DNA of 64,000 nt from CAVTTH01 sp963737545 (GCA_963737545.1 CAVTTH010000001.1:372001-436000); one strand, 5' to 3'. Positions 25,131 through 34,045 are shown, counted from the first letter of the stretch. Numbers and translations: made by a program. The notes: a model not told the origin generated them from the letters alone.

Positions 25131-26462
25131 ATGCATCAACCGATTCAGTTCAAAACGACAATTCCACATTCGATTAGTCGCTGTGCCTTTACGGCGCAGC
25201 TTGCCGCGTAAAGAGCAACTGCCGCGTACGCAGGCGCGATGGATTATACGCGGCTTAGCTTCTCATCCCGCTTGTCCTCGCCTGCTTTGGGTTTTCACCT
25301 GCGTTGCAGGCGGTGACCCCGCCGCCCGACGGTGGCTATCCGGGCGGCAACACGGCGGAGGGAACCCAGGCCCTCCAAAGCCTCACTACCGGACTCGACA
25401 ACACGGCGATTGGTTTTCAGTCGCTCTTTAGTGCCACGACTGGGAGCTTCAACACCGCCGCAGGGTACCTTGCCCTCCGCAGCAATACCACCGGCACCCG
25501 CAACACGGCCATCGGTTATCAGGCCCTCTACACCAACACCACCGGCAGCTTCAGTGTGGGGATCGGTTTGAATACGCTCTTTCACAACACCACCGGCAGC
25601 TTCAACTCGGCCAATGGCTACTATGCGCTCTTTAATAACACGACCGGCAGCATGAATGTGGCGAACGGTTTGAATGCGCTCTACGCCAATACCAGTGGCA
25701 GCAATAACACGGCCATGGGCTTCAAAGCGCTCTTTGGTAACACCACCGGCGAGAACAACGTTGCTGTCGGCACTTCTGCGCTCTTAAATGGTACGACCGG
25801 CACCGGCAGTACGGCCGTCGGTAATTCTGCGCTCATGAACCAAACCACCACCGGCTCCAACACGGCAGTTGGCTTTAACGCGCTGATGGCCAACACCACC
25901 GGCTTCAACAACGCGGCCTTCGGTATTCGTGCCATGCGAGAGTAACGTCGATGGCACCAACAACACGGCCATCGGTAATCTAGCGCTCGATAGTAGCGTG
26001 AGCACCAGCAACCACGTGGCCTTAGGCAGACACGCCGGGGATGGTATCACTACCGCCAATAATAATATCATCATTGGCCAGCTGTCTGGTGTGCACAGTG
26101 TTTTTGGCCAGGTAAGTGACAGGTGCTTTATCGACAACATCTACGGTGCGCCGGTTTCCTCGGGGACTTCCGCTTTCGTGCTCATCGATTCCGATGGCAG
26201 ATTGGGCACGTTCACCGTCGCCGATGGACCCGACCCGGGCGGATTTTCTCCCAAAGGCATCCAGCCCCAAGCCGTTCCCGACGCCGCCAGGCAAGCCATG
26301 CTCAATCGCAAAGTTGAGGAATTGGAAGCCACTGTCGCGAAGCTGACAGCGCAGCTGAAAGAGCAGGCCGCGCAAATTCAAAAGAGTGAGCGCTCAGCTC
26401 GCCGCAGCGAGTCCGTCCCGAGCATGGCGGACCGGCGCCACAATTGGTCGCCAATCCGTGAT
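25131..26462 (+). pseudogene. Array copy 6: degraded beta-roll repeat protein, 'MLN' type
   Basis: It starts like its paralogues (MHQPIQFKTTIPHSISR), then has four frame changes: a two-base loss near 25184, a one-base gain near 25256, a one-base gain near 25940 (RAMRE then stop, with SNVDGTNNTAIGN in the next frame), and a gain near 26384 in the coiled coil (QIQK then shifted). The frames add up consistently, and the ancestral stop would be the TGA at 26460-26462. The C-terminus is the non-S74 type (MLNRKVEELEATVAK). The longest intact piece is 25304-25945. It is a pseudogene unless these are sequence errors. Confidence 0.85.
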
Positions 26463-26479
26463 CGTTGCGGGGATGACTA

Positions 26480-26530
26480 ATCCCGCCAGCTCAATTCGTT
26501 AGTCGATTGTAATTTCTTAGCCTCACGAAA
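26480..26530. repeat. Spacer segment shared after copies 6 and 7
   Basis: cagctcaattcgttagtcga and ttgta recur after copy 7 (28443-28468), where they form the last codons of the peptidase gene on the reverse strand. Confidence 0.7.
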
Positions 26531-26639
26531 GACAATCGCGCGAAAACGGTTGCGAACGTTACGTCGGATATACCAAATTTCCCCGTATTTCTCCATTGAC
26601 GGATCGGCGAAGATTTGTTGAAAAAGGGCATTACAATTT

Positions 26640-26696
26640 CGATCTGATCCAGCGGAGGACGTCCCTCCCGATGGCTTCTTCTCCTTCTTCAGATCG
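26640..26696 (+). promoter_or_regulatory. Candidate structured leader, array copy 7
   Basis: CGATCTGA (26640-26647) with TCAGATCG (26689-26696). The inner GGAGGA-CGT-CCCTCC has one mismatch. It ends 38 nt before the start. Confidence 0.55.
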
Positions 26697-26734
26697 GCAG
26701 CGGCAAACCAATCAGCAGGAAGAAGGAAAGACCT

Positions 26735-28417
26735 ATGCATCAACCAATCCAATTCAAAACGACAATTCCAAATTCGATTAGTCGCCTGCTGCCTTTGCGG
26801 CGCAGCCTGCCGCGTAAAGAGCAACTGCAGCATACGCAGGCGCGGTGGATTATACGCGGCCTGCTTCTTATCCCGCTCGTCCTCGCCTGCTTTGGGTTTT
26901 CACCGGCAATGCAGGCGGTGAATCCGCCGCCCGATGGTGGCTATCCGGGCGGCAACACGGCCGAGGGAACCCAGTCCCTCCAAAGCCTCACCACCGGGCT
27001 CGACAACACGGCGATTGGTTATCAGTCGCTCTTTAGTACCACGACCGGGAGCTTCAACACCGTCGCAGGGTTCCTCGCTCTCCGGAACAATACCACCGGC
27101 ACCCGCAACACCGCCATCGGTTATCAAGCCCTCTACCTCAACACCACCGGCAGCTTCAGTGTCGCGATCGGTTTGAATACGCTCTTTCACAACACCACCG
27201 GCAGCTTCAACTCCGCCAACGGCTACTATGCGCTCGCTAATAACACGACCGGCAGCTCGAATGTGGCCAACGGTTTGAATGCGCTCTACGCCAATACCAG
27301 TGGCAGCTTCAACACGGCCGTTGGCGCTCAGGCGCTGAGTAATAATAACGCGGACGACAACTCTGCTATCGGCTATCAAGCGCTCTTCCAAAACACTACG
27401 GGCTTCAAGAACACTGCCAGTGGGGCGTTTGCCCTTTTCAGCAACACCACTGCCAGCTTTAACACGGCCATCGGTCATGAAGCGCTCCACCAGAACACTA
27501 CTGGCATCAATAATACCGCGACCGGGGAAAGCGCGCTCCAGTCCAACGTCGCCGGCTTCCAAAACACGGCCACCGGCACCAATGCGCTCGCTAGCAATGT
27601 AACGGGCAACAATAACACGGCCATCGGTCAGCGAACGCTCGCGTTCAACACCACCGGCGACGACAACACAGTTGTGGGCCAGGAAGCCGGCCTTGTCATT
27701 ACCGGCAGCGGCAATACAGCCGTGGGCGAGGACGCGCTTTCCCACACTACCACAGGCTCCGGAAACATCGGCATTGGCGTCGACGCCGGCACCAACATGA
27801 CTACGGCTGATAACGTTATTTCCATCGGCTCCCCAGGCGATGGTACTGCCTTCGCAACAAGTAACAGATGCTTTATCGGCAACATTCGCGGGGTTACAGT
27901 AGGGAACGGCGATGGCATAAGTGTCATCGTAGACTCGGACGGCCAGCTCGGTACGGCCAACTCCTCGCGCCGCTTTAAGAAAGACATTAGACCGATAGAG
28001 CAAACCAGCGAAGCTATCCTGGCGCTTAAACCGGTCACGTTTCATTACAGGAATCAGGACACTAAAAAGGCCGAAAACACACCACAATTTGGTTTGATTG
28101 CCGAAGACGTGGCCGAGGTGAATCCCGACCTGGTGGTGCGCGACGCCGAGGGCAAGCCTTTCACCGTGCGCTACGATGCAGTCAACGCGATGCTGCTCAA
28201 CGAATTCCTCAAGGAGCACAAGAAGGTCGAGGAACAACAGACCAAGATCACGCAACTAAGGTCCCAAATAGCGAAGCAGGCGGCGATCGTCGCCCAGCAG
28301 CAAAAAGGAATGGAGGTTCTCACGGCGCAGCTGAAAGAGCAGGCCGCGCAAATCCAGAAAGTGAGCGCACGGCTCGACGCGAATAAACCGGCGCCACAAT
28401 TGGTCGCCAATCCATGA
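26735..28417 (+). CDS. Array copy 7: secreted beta-roll repeat protein, S74 type (longest)
   Basis: 560 residues. Signal region (LLIPLVLACFGFSPAMQA), about 17 repeats of 17 residues, then an S74 domain: SSRRFKKDIRPIEQTSEAI, PQFGLIAEDVAEVNPDLV, LLNEFLKEHKKVEEQQ. A longer coiled coil follows (QIAKQAAIVAQQQKGMEVL, QIQKVSARLDANK) and the end PAPQLVANP differs from the NK ending of the others. It ends 15 bp from the end of the convergent peptidase gene, whose 3' fragments occur in the other spacers, so this junction is probably the ancestral arrangement from which the array was copied. Confidence 0.9.
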   Translation: MHQPIQFKTTIPNSISRLLPLRRSLPRKEQLQHTQARWIIRGLLLIPLVLACFGFSPAMQAVNPPPDGGYPGGNTAEGTQSLQSLTTGLDNTAIGYQSLFSTTTGSFNTVAGFLALRNNTTGTRNTAIGYQALYLNTTGSFSVAIGLNTLFHNTTGSFNSANGYYALANNTTGSSNVANGLNALYANTSGSFNTAVGAQALSNNNADDNSAIGYQALFQNTTGFKNTASGAFALFSNTTASFNTAIGHEALHQNTTGINNTATGESALQSNVAGFQNTATGTNALASNVTGNNNTAIGQRTLAFNTTGDDNTVVGQEAGLVITGSGNTAVGEDALSHTTTGSGNIGIGVDAGTNMTTADNVISIGSPGDGTAFATSNRCFIGNIRGVTVGNGDGISVIVDSDGQLGTANSSRRFKKDIRPIEQTSEAILALKPVTFHYRNQDTKKAENTPQFGLIAEDVAEVNPDLVVRDAEGKPFTVRYDAVNAMLLNEFLKEHKKVEEQQTKITQLRSQIAKQAAIVAQQQKGMEVLTAQLKEQAAQIQKVSARLDANKPAPQLVANP

Positions 28418-28432
28418 CCGTTGCGCGGAGAA

Positions 28433-29636
28433 CTAATCCCGGCAGCTCAATTCGTTAGTCGATTGTATTTCTTCAACGCGATCCGCAAACGATCGTGTGG
28501 AAGGGCGTCGACCCGATGGCCATCGCGGCCCGTCATGGTGCTGGTTGTCGACGAGGGCATTTACGATCGCTTCCTCGACCGCCTGAACGGTCGCTTCGAA
28601 GATCGGATCGAGCCGATCGTTAGGGACAGTTTGCACGCTCTGCGTCGGCTGCTCGGGATTGGCCGCGCCGCGATTGGCAGTGGAGAAGGCGAGAAATAAA
28701 TCGCCCGAGCCATTGCCGGAAACGCTGCCGGTGCGCGCCAGGCCGAGACTGGCGCGACGCGCGAGACGTTTCAGTTGTCCCGGCAGCAACGGTGCGTCGG
28801 TTGCGACCACGATGATGATCGAGCCAGTCTCTTTCGGATAAACCGAGCCGGGAATTTCTTTTCCGATCGGCACGCCTGCAATCATCAGCTGCGGGCGACG
28901 TCCGCAATTGGCCTGGACGAGCGTGCCGACAGTGTAGCCGCCACTCTTCTCGTCGAGCAGACGCGAAGCCGTGCCCGTGCCGCCTTTGAACTCATAACAA
29001 ATCATGCCGGTACCGCCGCCGACGCTCCCTTCCTCGATCGCACCGCCGTGCGCGGTGTCGAGCGCATGCGCGACATCCTCCGGTTTGACGTGAAAACCGT
29101 TGATGTCGTTCAACCAGCCGTCCCAGGTCTCGGCGACGACCGGCAGGCTCCACCAATAACCGGTCTTGTCCGCCGCGCCGTGCGCAAGTCGCCAGGCGAT
29201 GACCGCGTCGCGCGCTACGCCGACACTGTGCGTGTTCGTTAGGACAACCGGACCCTCGAGAAATCCGCTTTCCTCGACCCAGGCGGTGCCAGTCATTTCG
29301 CCGTTGCCGTTGAGGCTGAAGACACCGGCGTAAACCGGATCGTTGAGGGAATCGTGGCCGCGCGGAATGATCGCGGTTAAGCCCGTCCGCACGGGACCTT
29401 TCCCGACCTCGAGTTTGCCGTCGCCGCTAACGAGCGTGGTGTAGCCCACTTCGACGCCCGACGACGTCAGTGATCGCATTCAATTTTCCCGGCGTGCCAT
29501 CGAATGGAATGCCAAGCGCGCGGGCCCGGATGGCTGGGTGAACGGGAGGCGGAGAAGTTTGCGGCTCTCGAGCCTGGAGAGGCGGAGAGACGAGAAAGAG
29601 CGCGAGGAGAATGACGCGCAGAGAAGTTGGATTCAT
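28433..29636 (-). pseudogene. S58 (DmpA-type) aminopeptidase, exported, one frameshift
   Basis: The ATG at 29636 gives a signal peptide (MNPTSLRVILLALFLVSPPL) and IRARALGIPFDGTPGKLNAITDV. Near 29480 one extra base shifts the frame, and the protein goes on with GVEVGYTTLVSG. DmpA-family features are NTHSVGVARDAV, GSVGGGTGMICYEFKGG and TGSIIIVVATDAPLLP. From memory of this family, precursor self-cleavage creates an N-terminal Ser nucleophile at GS in this last motif. The C-terminal helix NDRLDPIFEATVQAVEEAIV is the part found as relics in the array spacers. Members hydrolyse N-terminal residues of short peptides, including D-amino acids. Downstream of the shift the gene is intact. Confidence 0.85.
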
Positions 29637-29650
29637 GTCGAAGGGAGAAA

Positions 29651-29685
29651 CGTCCAACGTCCAACGTCCAACGTCCAACGCTCAA
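29651..29685. repeat. 7-bp tandem repeat (CGTCCAA)
   Basis: Four exact units of cgtccaa plus one degenerate unit (cgctcaa), directly upstream of the S58 peptidase start. No gene is seen between 29637 and 29928. Confidence 0.8.
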
Positions 29686-29928
29686 TGAGCGAGAGGGAAA
29701 ATCGTGAAAGTAGATGAAAGCGATGGGGCCAATCCGCCTGCAAATGGGCGCTCAGGCTTTTCCTTACAGAAAAATTCCCTCCTTCACCCTAGGAATGCGT
29801 TTGACATTAATGAGCGATGATCCCCAGAATCGGCTTAACGAAATACACGCACGATCCGGCCGATCTTCTCACACGAACGGTATATCGGGGAGAGGCATCG
29901 AGCGTATCGTGCAAGAAATAGATTCAAT

Positions 29929-30411
29929 ATGAACTCAAAACTTGCTTCCAAACTAAATCATCTCGTAGCCGCTCTGACTGTCATTCTATTCGCCGGAGTT
30001 GCGTCGCTCGGCCACCTGGCTGCTCAGTCGGCCGTCACATTGCCGATCAAAGTCGATAGCGACATCAGCGGCATTAGTCTTGAACTCACATCTGTCCAAA
30101 AAACGGGCGATACAATCATGGTTCGATTCAAATACATCAGCACGCGCGACAAGCCCACCAGGATTGACACCGAATCCGGCCAGCAGGTCGCCGCCATGTA
30201 TTACGTCGATGCCAAGAACAAGAAGAAGTATCCCATTATCAAGGATACCGAGAACAAGCCGTTGTCGAGCAATCTGGATTATTTCGAAGTCGGAGCCGGA
30301 GAAGCAAAGGCCGGTTGGGCAAAGTTCCCGGCGCCGCCAGCCGATGTGACGACGATCTCCGTTTACATTCCGGGCGCACCTCCATTTGAGAACGTCCCGA
30401 TCGCACAGTAA
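29929..30411 (+). CDS. Small secreted protein of unknown function
   Basis: 160 residues. Signal peptide (LVAALTVILFAGVASLGHLAAQS), then a beta-rich domain: KVDSDISGISLELTSVQKTG, MVRFKYIST, YYVDAKNKKKYPIIKDTENK, WAKFPAPPADVTTISVYIPG. This pattern (comparison of a measured property with a change in value, ending with a PPFENVPI motif) resembles small periplasmic domains of the DUF4352 kind, but I cannot confirm that. It is 21 bp from the OmpA-domain gene and probably heads a four-gene operon of exported proteins. Confidence 0.7.
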   Translation: MNSKLASKLNHLVAALTVILFAGVASLGHLAAQSAVTLPIKVDSDISGISLELTSVQKTGDTIMVRFKYISTRDKPTRIDTESGQQVAAMYYVDAKNKKKYPIIKDTENKPLSSNLDYFEVGAGEAKAGWAKFPAPPADVTTISVYIPGAPPFENVPIAQ

Positions 30412-30432
30412 CCGCGTGCATTTATTTCAAAT

Positions 30433-31206
30433 ATGAACCCGTTCGGCGTTAGCCGCCGAATCCTATTGTTGCTCTTGCTCTGCGCCACACCCGGACTGGC
30501 GGCGGAGCAACCAAAATCCTTCGATCTCGTTTACCGTTCGCTCCCGGTTGCCGGACTGGTGCTCGATCTAAAATACAAGGTCGAAAACTTGAAAGCTTCC
30601 TCCGACAGCGTGAAAGGCACCGAGCAAACGATCAAAGGGAAAAATCTGGGATTCATTACGCCAACACCAACCGCGACACCAAAACCTACTCCAACCCCGA
30701 CCCCGACGCCGACGCCGACGCCCACTCCAACTCCGACCCCAACCCCAACCCCAACCCCCAGACCCACCCCAGCTCCGACCCCAACACCCACACCGACGCC
30801 GATACCAACTCCCGCGGCGATGGAAGTGAAAGAGACCGCGACCGAGCTAAAGATCAATCTGCTCGGCGATATCTTGTTTGATTATGACAAGGCCGACATT
30901 CGATCGGCGGCTGAACCCACGCTCATGCAAGTGGTTGGAATGATTCAACATTATCCCAACGCGAATGTGCTCATCGAAGGACACACCGACTCGAAAGGCT
31001 CGGCTTCTTACAATCAGAAACTGTCCGAGCGTCGTGCCGAGTCCGTGAAGACGTGGTTCGTCGGGAAAGGCATTTCCGAGCAGATCATCTGGACGCGCGG
31101 CTGGGGCGCGGCGAAACCTGTTGCTCCGAATTCAAAACCAAACGGCGCCGATGATCCGGAGGGCCGGCAAAAAAATCGCCGCGTCGAGATTACGATTAAG
31201 AAATAG
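30433..31206 (+). CDS. OmpA-domain protein with Pro-Thr linker
   Basis: 257 residues. Signal peptide (ILLLLLLCATPGLAA), a short N-terminal domain of about 55 residues, a linker of roughly 45 residues made of PT repeats (30660-30815, low complexity), and a C-terminal OmpA/MotB peptidoglycan-binding domain: ILFDYDKADIRSAAEPTL, VLIEGHTDSKGSASYNQKLS, RRAESVKTWFVGKGI, GRQKNRRVEITIKK. The domain holds the cell wall and the PT linker spans the periplasm or wall. The N-terminal piece (SFDLVYRSLPVAGLVLDLKY) is probably the partner-binding part. The repeat is a natural slippage site. Confidence 0.9.
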   Translation: MNPFGVSRRILLLLLLCATPGLAAEQPKSFDLVYRSLPVAGLVLDLKYKVENLKASSDSVKGTEQTIKGKNLGFITPTPTATPKPTPTPTPTPTPTPTPTPTPTPTPTPRPTPAPTPTPTPTPIPTPAAMEVKETATELKINLLGDILFDYDKADIRSAAEPTLMQVVGMIQHYPNANVLIEGHTDSKGSASYNQKLSERRAESVKTWFVGKGISEQIIWTRGWGAAKPVAPNSKPNGADDPEGRQKNRRVEITIKK

Positions 31207-31219
31207 GCAGCACGGACAT

Positions 31220-32101
31220 ATGTCCTCAGCGAAGACGCTCGTAATCGGCCTCGGCAGCTTGTCGATTCTGGCTGGTTGTGGCAAACCGACGCCGGCGGGG
31301 TATTGGGAAGGCAAGGGGACAGCAAAAGAAGTCCCGATGAAAGATCATTTCCGCACGCTGACGCGCGGCGCGGATGTGGATTTCTGGTTCGTGGTCGAAT
31401 GGTCGCCTATCAATCACACCGGCACTGTAGCCGGCGAAGCGGAAGCGGTTTACGAAGCAGAGTTGAAAGTGGAAAACCTGCCGAAAGTCACCGCGCCCGT
31501 TCCCGGCGGCAGCATTAAGTTTGAGCCGGAGATAGGCGGCAAATTAACCGAGCTGGACCCGCGCCGGAAGTTCCCGATCATCGGAGTTCTCTCGTTAGGC
31601 GAGGACGGTGCCGGTACGCTAATCTTACAAAAAGTAAGCAGCCCGGACAAAGGGAGTGCTCGCGAAAAGCTGGATGCGGAAGCGCGAGGCGAGCAGGCAT
31701 CGGATCGGCCATTGCAGTTTACCATTCGCGCAGATCCAGGCGTGAGTGGCGGGTTCGAAGGGGCCGCCGGCAAGATGAACTACAAGGATGGAAAATTGAC
31801 CGCTGAAACAAAGGGCGGCGGAGAATTCTCGACCGAGGCGCCGGACGTGAACGAGAAGATGAGTGAGACCGTCATTCAAGTTCCGATGACGCCCTTCAGT
31901 CCATTTAACGATTCGCCGGCGAAGGTTGAGAAGCGGCCGAGCGGGCCCTACGCCGCAAGCTTTGAAGAAAAAGGAAAGAACTACTCCATCGTCTGGAGCG
32001 CGAAGCAGATGGGCGGCGAAAAACGCGAGCCACCGAAACTCACGCCCGAAATGGAGCGCCAACTGCAAGAGTTGCGCAAGATATTGGAATCTAAGCATTA
32101 G
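31220..32101 (+). CDS. Lipoprotein of unknown function
   Basis: 293 residues from the ATG at 31220, 13 bp after the OmpA-domain stop. The N-terminus VIGLGSLSILAGC ends in a lipobox with Cys at ~19. The body is a beta-rich secreted domain with GYWEGKGTAKEVPMKDHFRT, FWFVVEWSPINHTGTVAGEA and a later SETVIQVPMTPFSP, ending in a helix (LTPEMERQLQELRKILES). I do not recognise the family. It is part of the exported operon 29929-34045. Confidence 0.75.
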   Translation: MSSAKTLVIGLGSLSILAGCGKPTPAGYWEGKGTAKEVPMKDHFRTLTRGADVDFWFVVEWSPINHTGTVAGEAEAVYEAELKVENLPKVTAPVPGGSIKFEPEIGGKLTELDPRRKFPIIGVLSLGEDGAGTLILQKVSSPDKGSAREKLDAEARGEQASDRPLQFTIRADPGVSGGFEGAAGKMNYKDGKLTAETKGGGEFSTEAPDVNEKMSETVIQVPMTPFSPFNDSPAKVEKRPSGPYAASFEEKGKNYSIVWSAKQMGGEKREPPKLTPEMERQLQELRKILESKH

Positions 32102-32146
32102 GCGACGCGCCGCATGCGGCGTGTCGAGATCACCATCAAAAAATGA
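32102..32146 (+). pseudogene. Orphan C-terminal tail of an OmpA-domain gene
   Basis: Directly after the lipoprotein stop, in the same frame, comes ATRRMRRVEITIKK and a TGA. The OmpA-domain protein at 30433-31206 ends NRRVEITIKK. This 14-codon piece is the end of a second OmpA-type gene, left behind by deletion or unequal recombination. Confidence 0.75.
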
Positions 32147-32161
32147 ACCGCTTCACGTAAC

Positions 32162-34045
32162 ATGAAACGCAATCTTGTTGCCGCTTTGCTTTTCGCGTGT
32201 GCTGTCATTATTGCTGTTGCGGCCGAAGTTGCCAAAGACAAGCCGTCTCCTTCTGGCGAGATTAAGGATCCAATCATCTCGATGATGATGGCGACGTCGA
32301 TCGATGCCAAGGGCAAGCTGGTGAATCCGCGATTCAGTTTCCCGCAAACCGAGAAGCAAATCACGGCAATCGTGCAACTGGGAAACATCAAGGGCTCTCA
32401 ACTCACGGTCACGTGGTACAAGACTTTCGATGACGGCGACGAGAGGCTTTTTGAGCAAAAAATTCAGGTCAAGAGTCATGAGCGCGCCTTTTCCGTCGCC
32501 AAAAACCCGGGCATGTTTCTTTCGGCCGGCAATTACAAAGTGGTTGCGACCCTTGACGGTCAAACGGAGGACATGGAGTTCGATATCACGCCACCGAGAG
32601 CCGCGCCGAAGAAGACATCAGACACTCGCGAGCAGAGGCATTTCGCGGGTCAAACTGAGTTTAAGGACGATCGCGTTGTTGCAGCCGCGACAAACTGGGG
32701 TGGATTGCTTCAGCCAATCTCATACGAACCGGTCTCGGACCAAAGTCAGGTGCGAAGAGTTGCGTCGCCGCAAAGCGGGGCTGCGCAGTCGATTGGTTCC
32801 ACCGCCGCACCAGGCCAGCCGCCGGTTGTCGGGTCCAGCGGGACCGCTCCGCAATCCGCGAGTGCTCCCCTCGGTCCCGATGCAGATGATTGCGAGGTGT
32901 TCATTGGCGTTTTGGCTGGGGAGCTAACCAACAACATTTGTTGGACTGCCGACACAGTGCCGGTTGACTCCTGGGCTCGATGCACCTCTAGCTTTATTGA
33001 GCGGGTCTCTGTTATCCCAAAATATAACGTCGGCGCAAACATGAATGCCGGCTCTCTTCAGATTTTAGGCGAGTACTCCGCTGGCGAACACGGTTTTCCG
33101 GGCGCGACTTTCTATCTGGATCCGTGTCGGCTCTCCGGCGGTTCTGACCTGCCCGGAACCAAAATACAGCTAAACGCCTCCACTTGGTATAAGGAAGTCA
33201 GGAGTCAAAAGTCAGCGAACAATTATGTAACGCTTGGCGATGACACGCTCGCCCCCAGAGTCTACGTCGTTTCAACTCCAGCACGCGGCTCGAAAGTTAA
33301 GCCGGGCGACAAGATTAATCTGAAAGTCACCGCGCAAGAGAGACGCAAAGGCGGCCCGTGGCAGACGGGTGTGAAAATGATCCAGGTGATTGCGCTGCCC
33401 GGCGGCCAGGTCGGAGAGCCCTGGGTCAATAGTGCCAGTCCGCTTTCCCAGAAATGTGAGCAGAAAACCTGGGAGCGAAAGTACGAGGCTACTTACACCG
33501 TGCCGAACAACCCACCTCCGATCATCAAAATCTGCGCGCTGGCTGAGGACTATGTCGGGAACGAAGCGAGCAACTGCGGTGACTTCCCCACTGGTGAGTG
33601 GTACGGCACGCTGCGGGAGCACGCGCAGGGTAATATTTACAACGACACAGTGGAGGTGCACTTCAGTTTCAACGAAGAGCGCGACGGCACGATCAAGGGA
33701 ACGGGTCGCGTGGCCGGGATGACGAGCGAGCCGGTGGTCTTCAACCGCTACACAATTACGCGCGCGCTCCACGTCAAGCCGGACGAAGCTGAGTTTCCGA
33801 TCAGCGGGAAGCGCGTCGGCGACGGATTTCAACTCGAGCTCCAGGTTCCGAAAGGTCAAAGACTAAAGGTCGATATCACAAGCGATAACGGGACGACCGA
33901 GGGTGCCAGGAGTGTGTTCGTGTCGGAGCCCTCCTACCACCCGAAAGTCAAGGCCCAGGACGGCGCGACGAACTCGTTTCACACAAACCTTGGGGGGAAG
34001 TTCCAAGTGGATGCCACGATCGAGATTCACCGCGCCAAACAGTAG
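32162..34045 (+). CDS. Large secreted protein of unknown function
   Basis: 627 residues. Signal peptide (LVAALLFACAVIIAVAA). The first domain (~35-145) has SMMMATSIDAKGKLVNPRFS, AIVQLGNIKGSQLTVTWYK and AGNYKVVATLDGQ, an Ig/FN3-like beta sandwich. A Ser/Ala/Pro linker (~195-240) is followed by a Cys-containing domain with NPGTKIQLNAS-like and YVVSTPARGSKVKPGDKINL segments and a last domain with WYGTLREHAQGNIYNDTVEV, possibly lipid- or sugar-binding. I cannot name a family. It is the last gene of the exported operon and may use the OmpA-domain protein as wall anchor (inference). Confidence 0.7.
   Translation: MKRNLVAALLFACAVIIAVAAEVAKDKPSPSGEIKDPIISMMMATSIDAKGKLVNPRFSFPQTEKQITAIVQLGNIKGSQLTVTWYKTFDDGDERLFEQKIQVKSHERAFSVAKNPGMFLSAGNYKVVATLDGQTEDMEFDITPPRAAPKKTSDTREQRHFAGQTEFKDDRVVAAATNWGGLLQPISYEPVSDQSQVRRVASPQSGAAQSIGSTAAPGQPPVVGSSGTAPQSASAPLGPDADDCEVFIGVLAGELTNNICWTADTVPVDSWARCTSSFIERVSVIPKYNVGANMNAGSLQILGEYSAGEHGFPGATFYLDPCRLSGGSDLPGTKIQLNASTWYKEVRSQKSANNYVTLGDDTLAPRVYVVSTPARGSKVKPGDKINLKVTAQERRKGGPWQTGVKMIQVIALPGGQVGEPWVNSASPLSQKCEQKTWERKYEATYTVPNNPPPIIKICALAEDYVGNEASNCGDFPTGEWYGTLREHAQGNIYNDTVEVHFSFNEERDGTIKGTGRVAGMTSEPVVFNRYTITRALHVKPDEAEFPISGKRVGDGFQLELQVPKGQRLKVDITSDNGTTEGARSVFVSEPSYHPKVKAQDGATNSFHTNLGGKFQVDATIEIHRAKQ

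Noticed and set aside
26900..28255. Long open frame on the reverse strand of array copy 7 (451 codons), and similar ones opposite the other copies
   Set aside because: They are by-products of the 51-bp repeat and its codon pattern. They have no start context and mirror the paralogues exactly.
15128..28417. CRISPR array suggested by regular short repeats
   Set aside because: The 51-bp units are codons for 17-residue protein repeats with degenerate sequence; there are no identical repeats with unique spacers and no cas genes.
15128..28417. Prophage tail-fibre region
   Set aside because: No capsid, terminase, portal, integrase or lysis gene nearby; all copies have signal peptides, which phage fibres lack.
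15128..28417. Trimeric autotransporter adhesins
   Set aside because: The repeats look similar to YadA-type heads, but no C-terminal YadA anchor barrel is present in any copy.
29651..29685. CGTCCAA repeats as replication iterons
   Set aside because: Only four exact units, no DnaA boxes or rep gene; similar degenerate repeats lie upstream of hemL.
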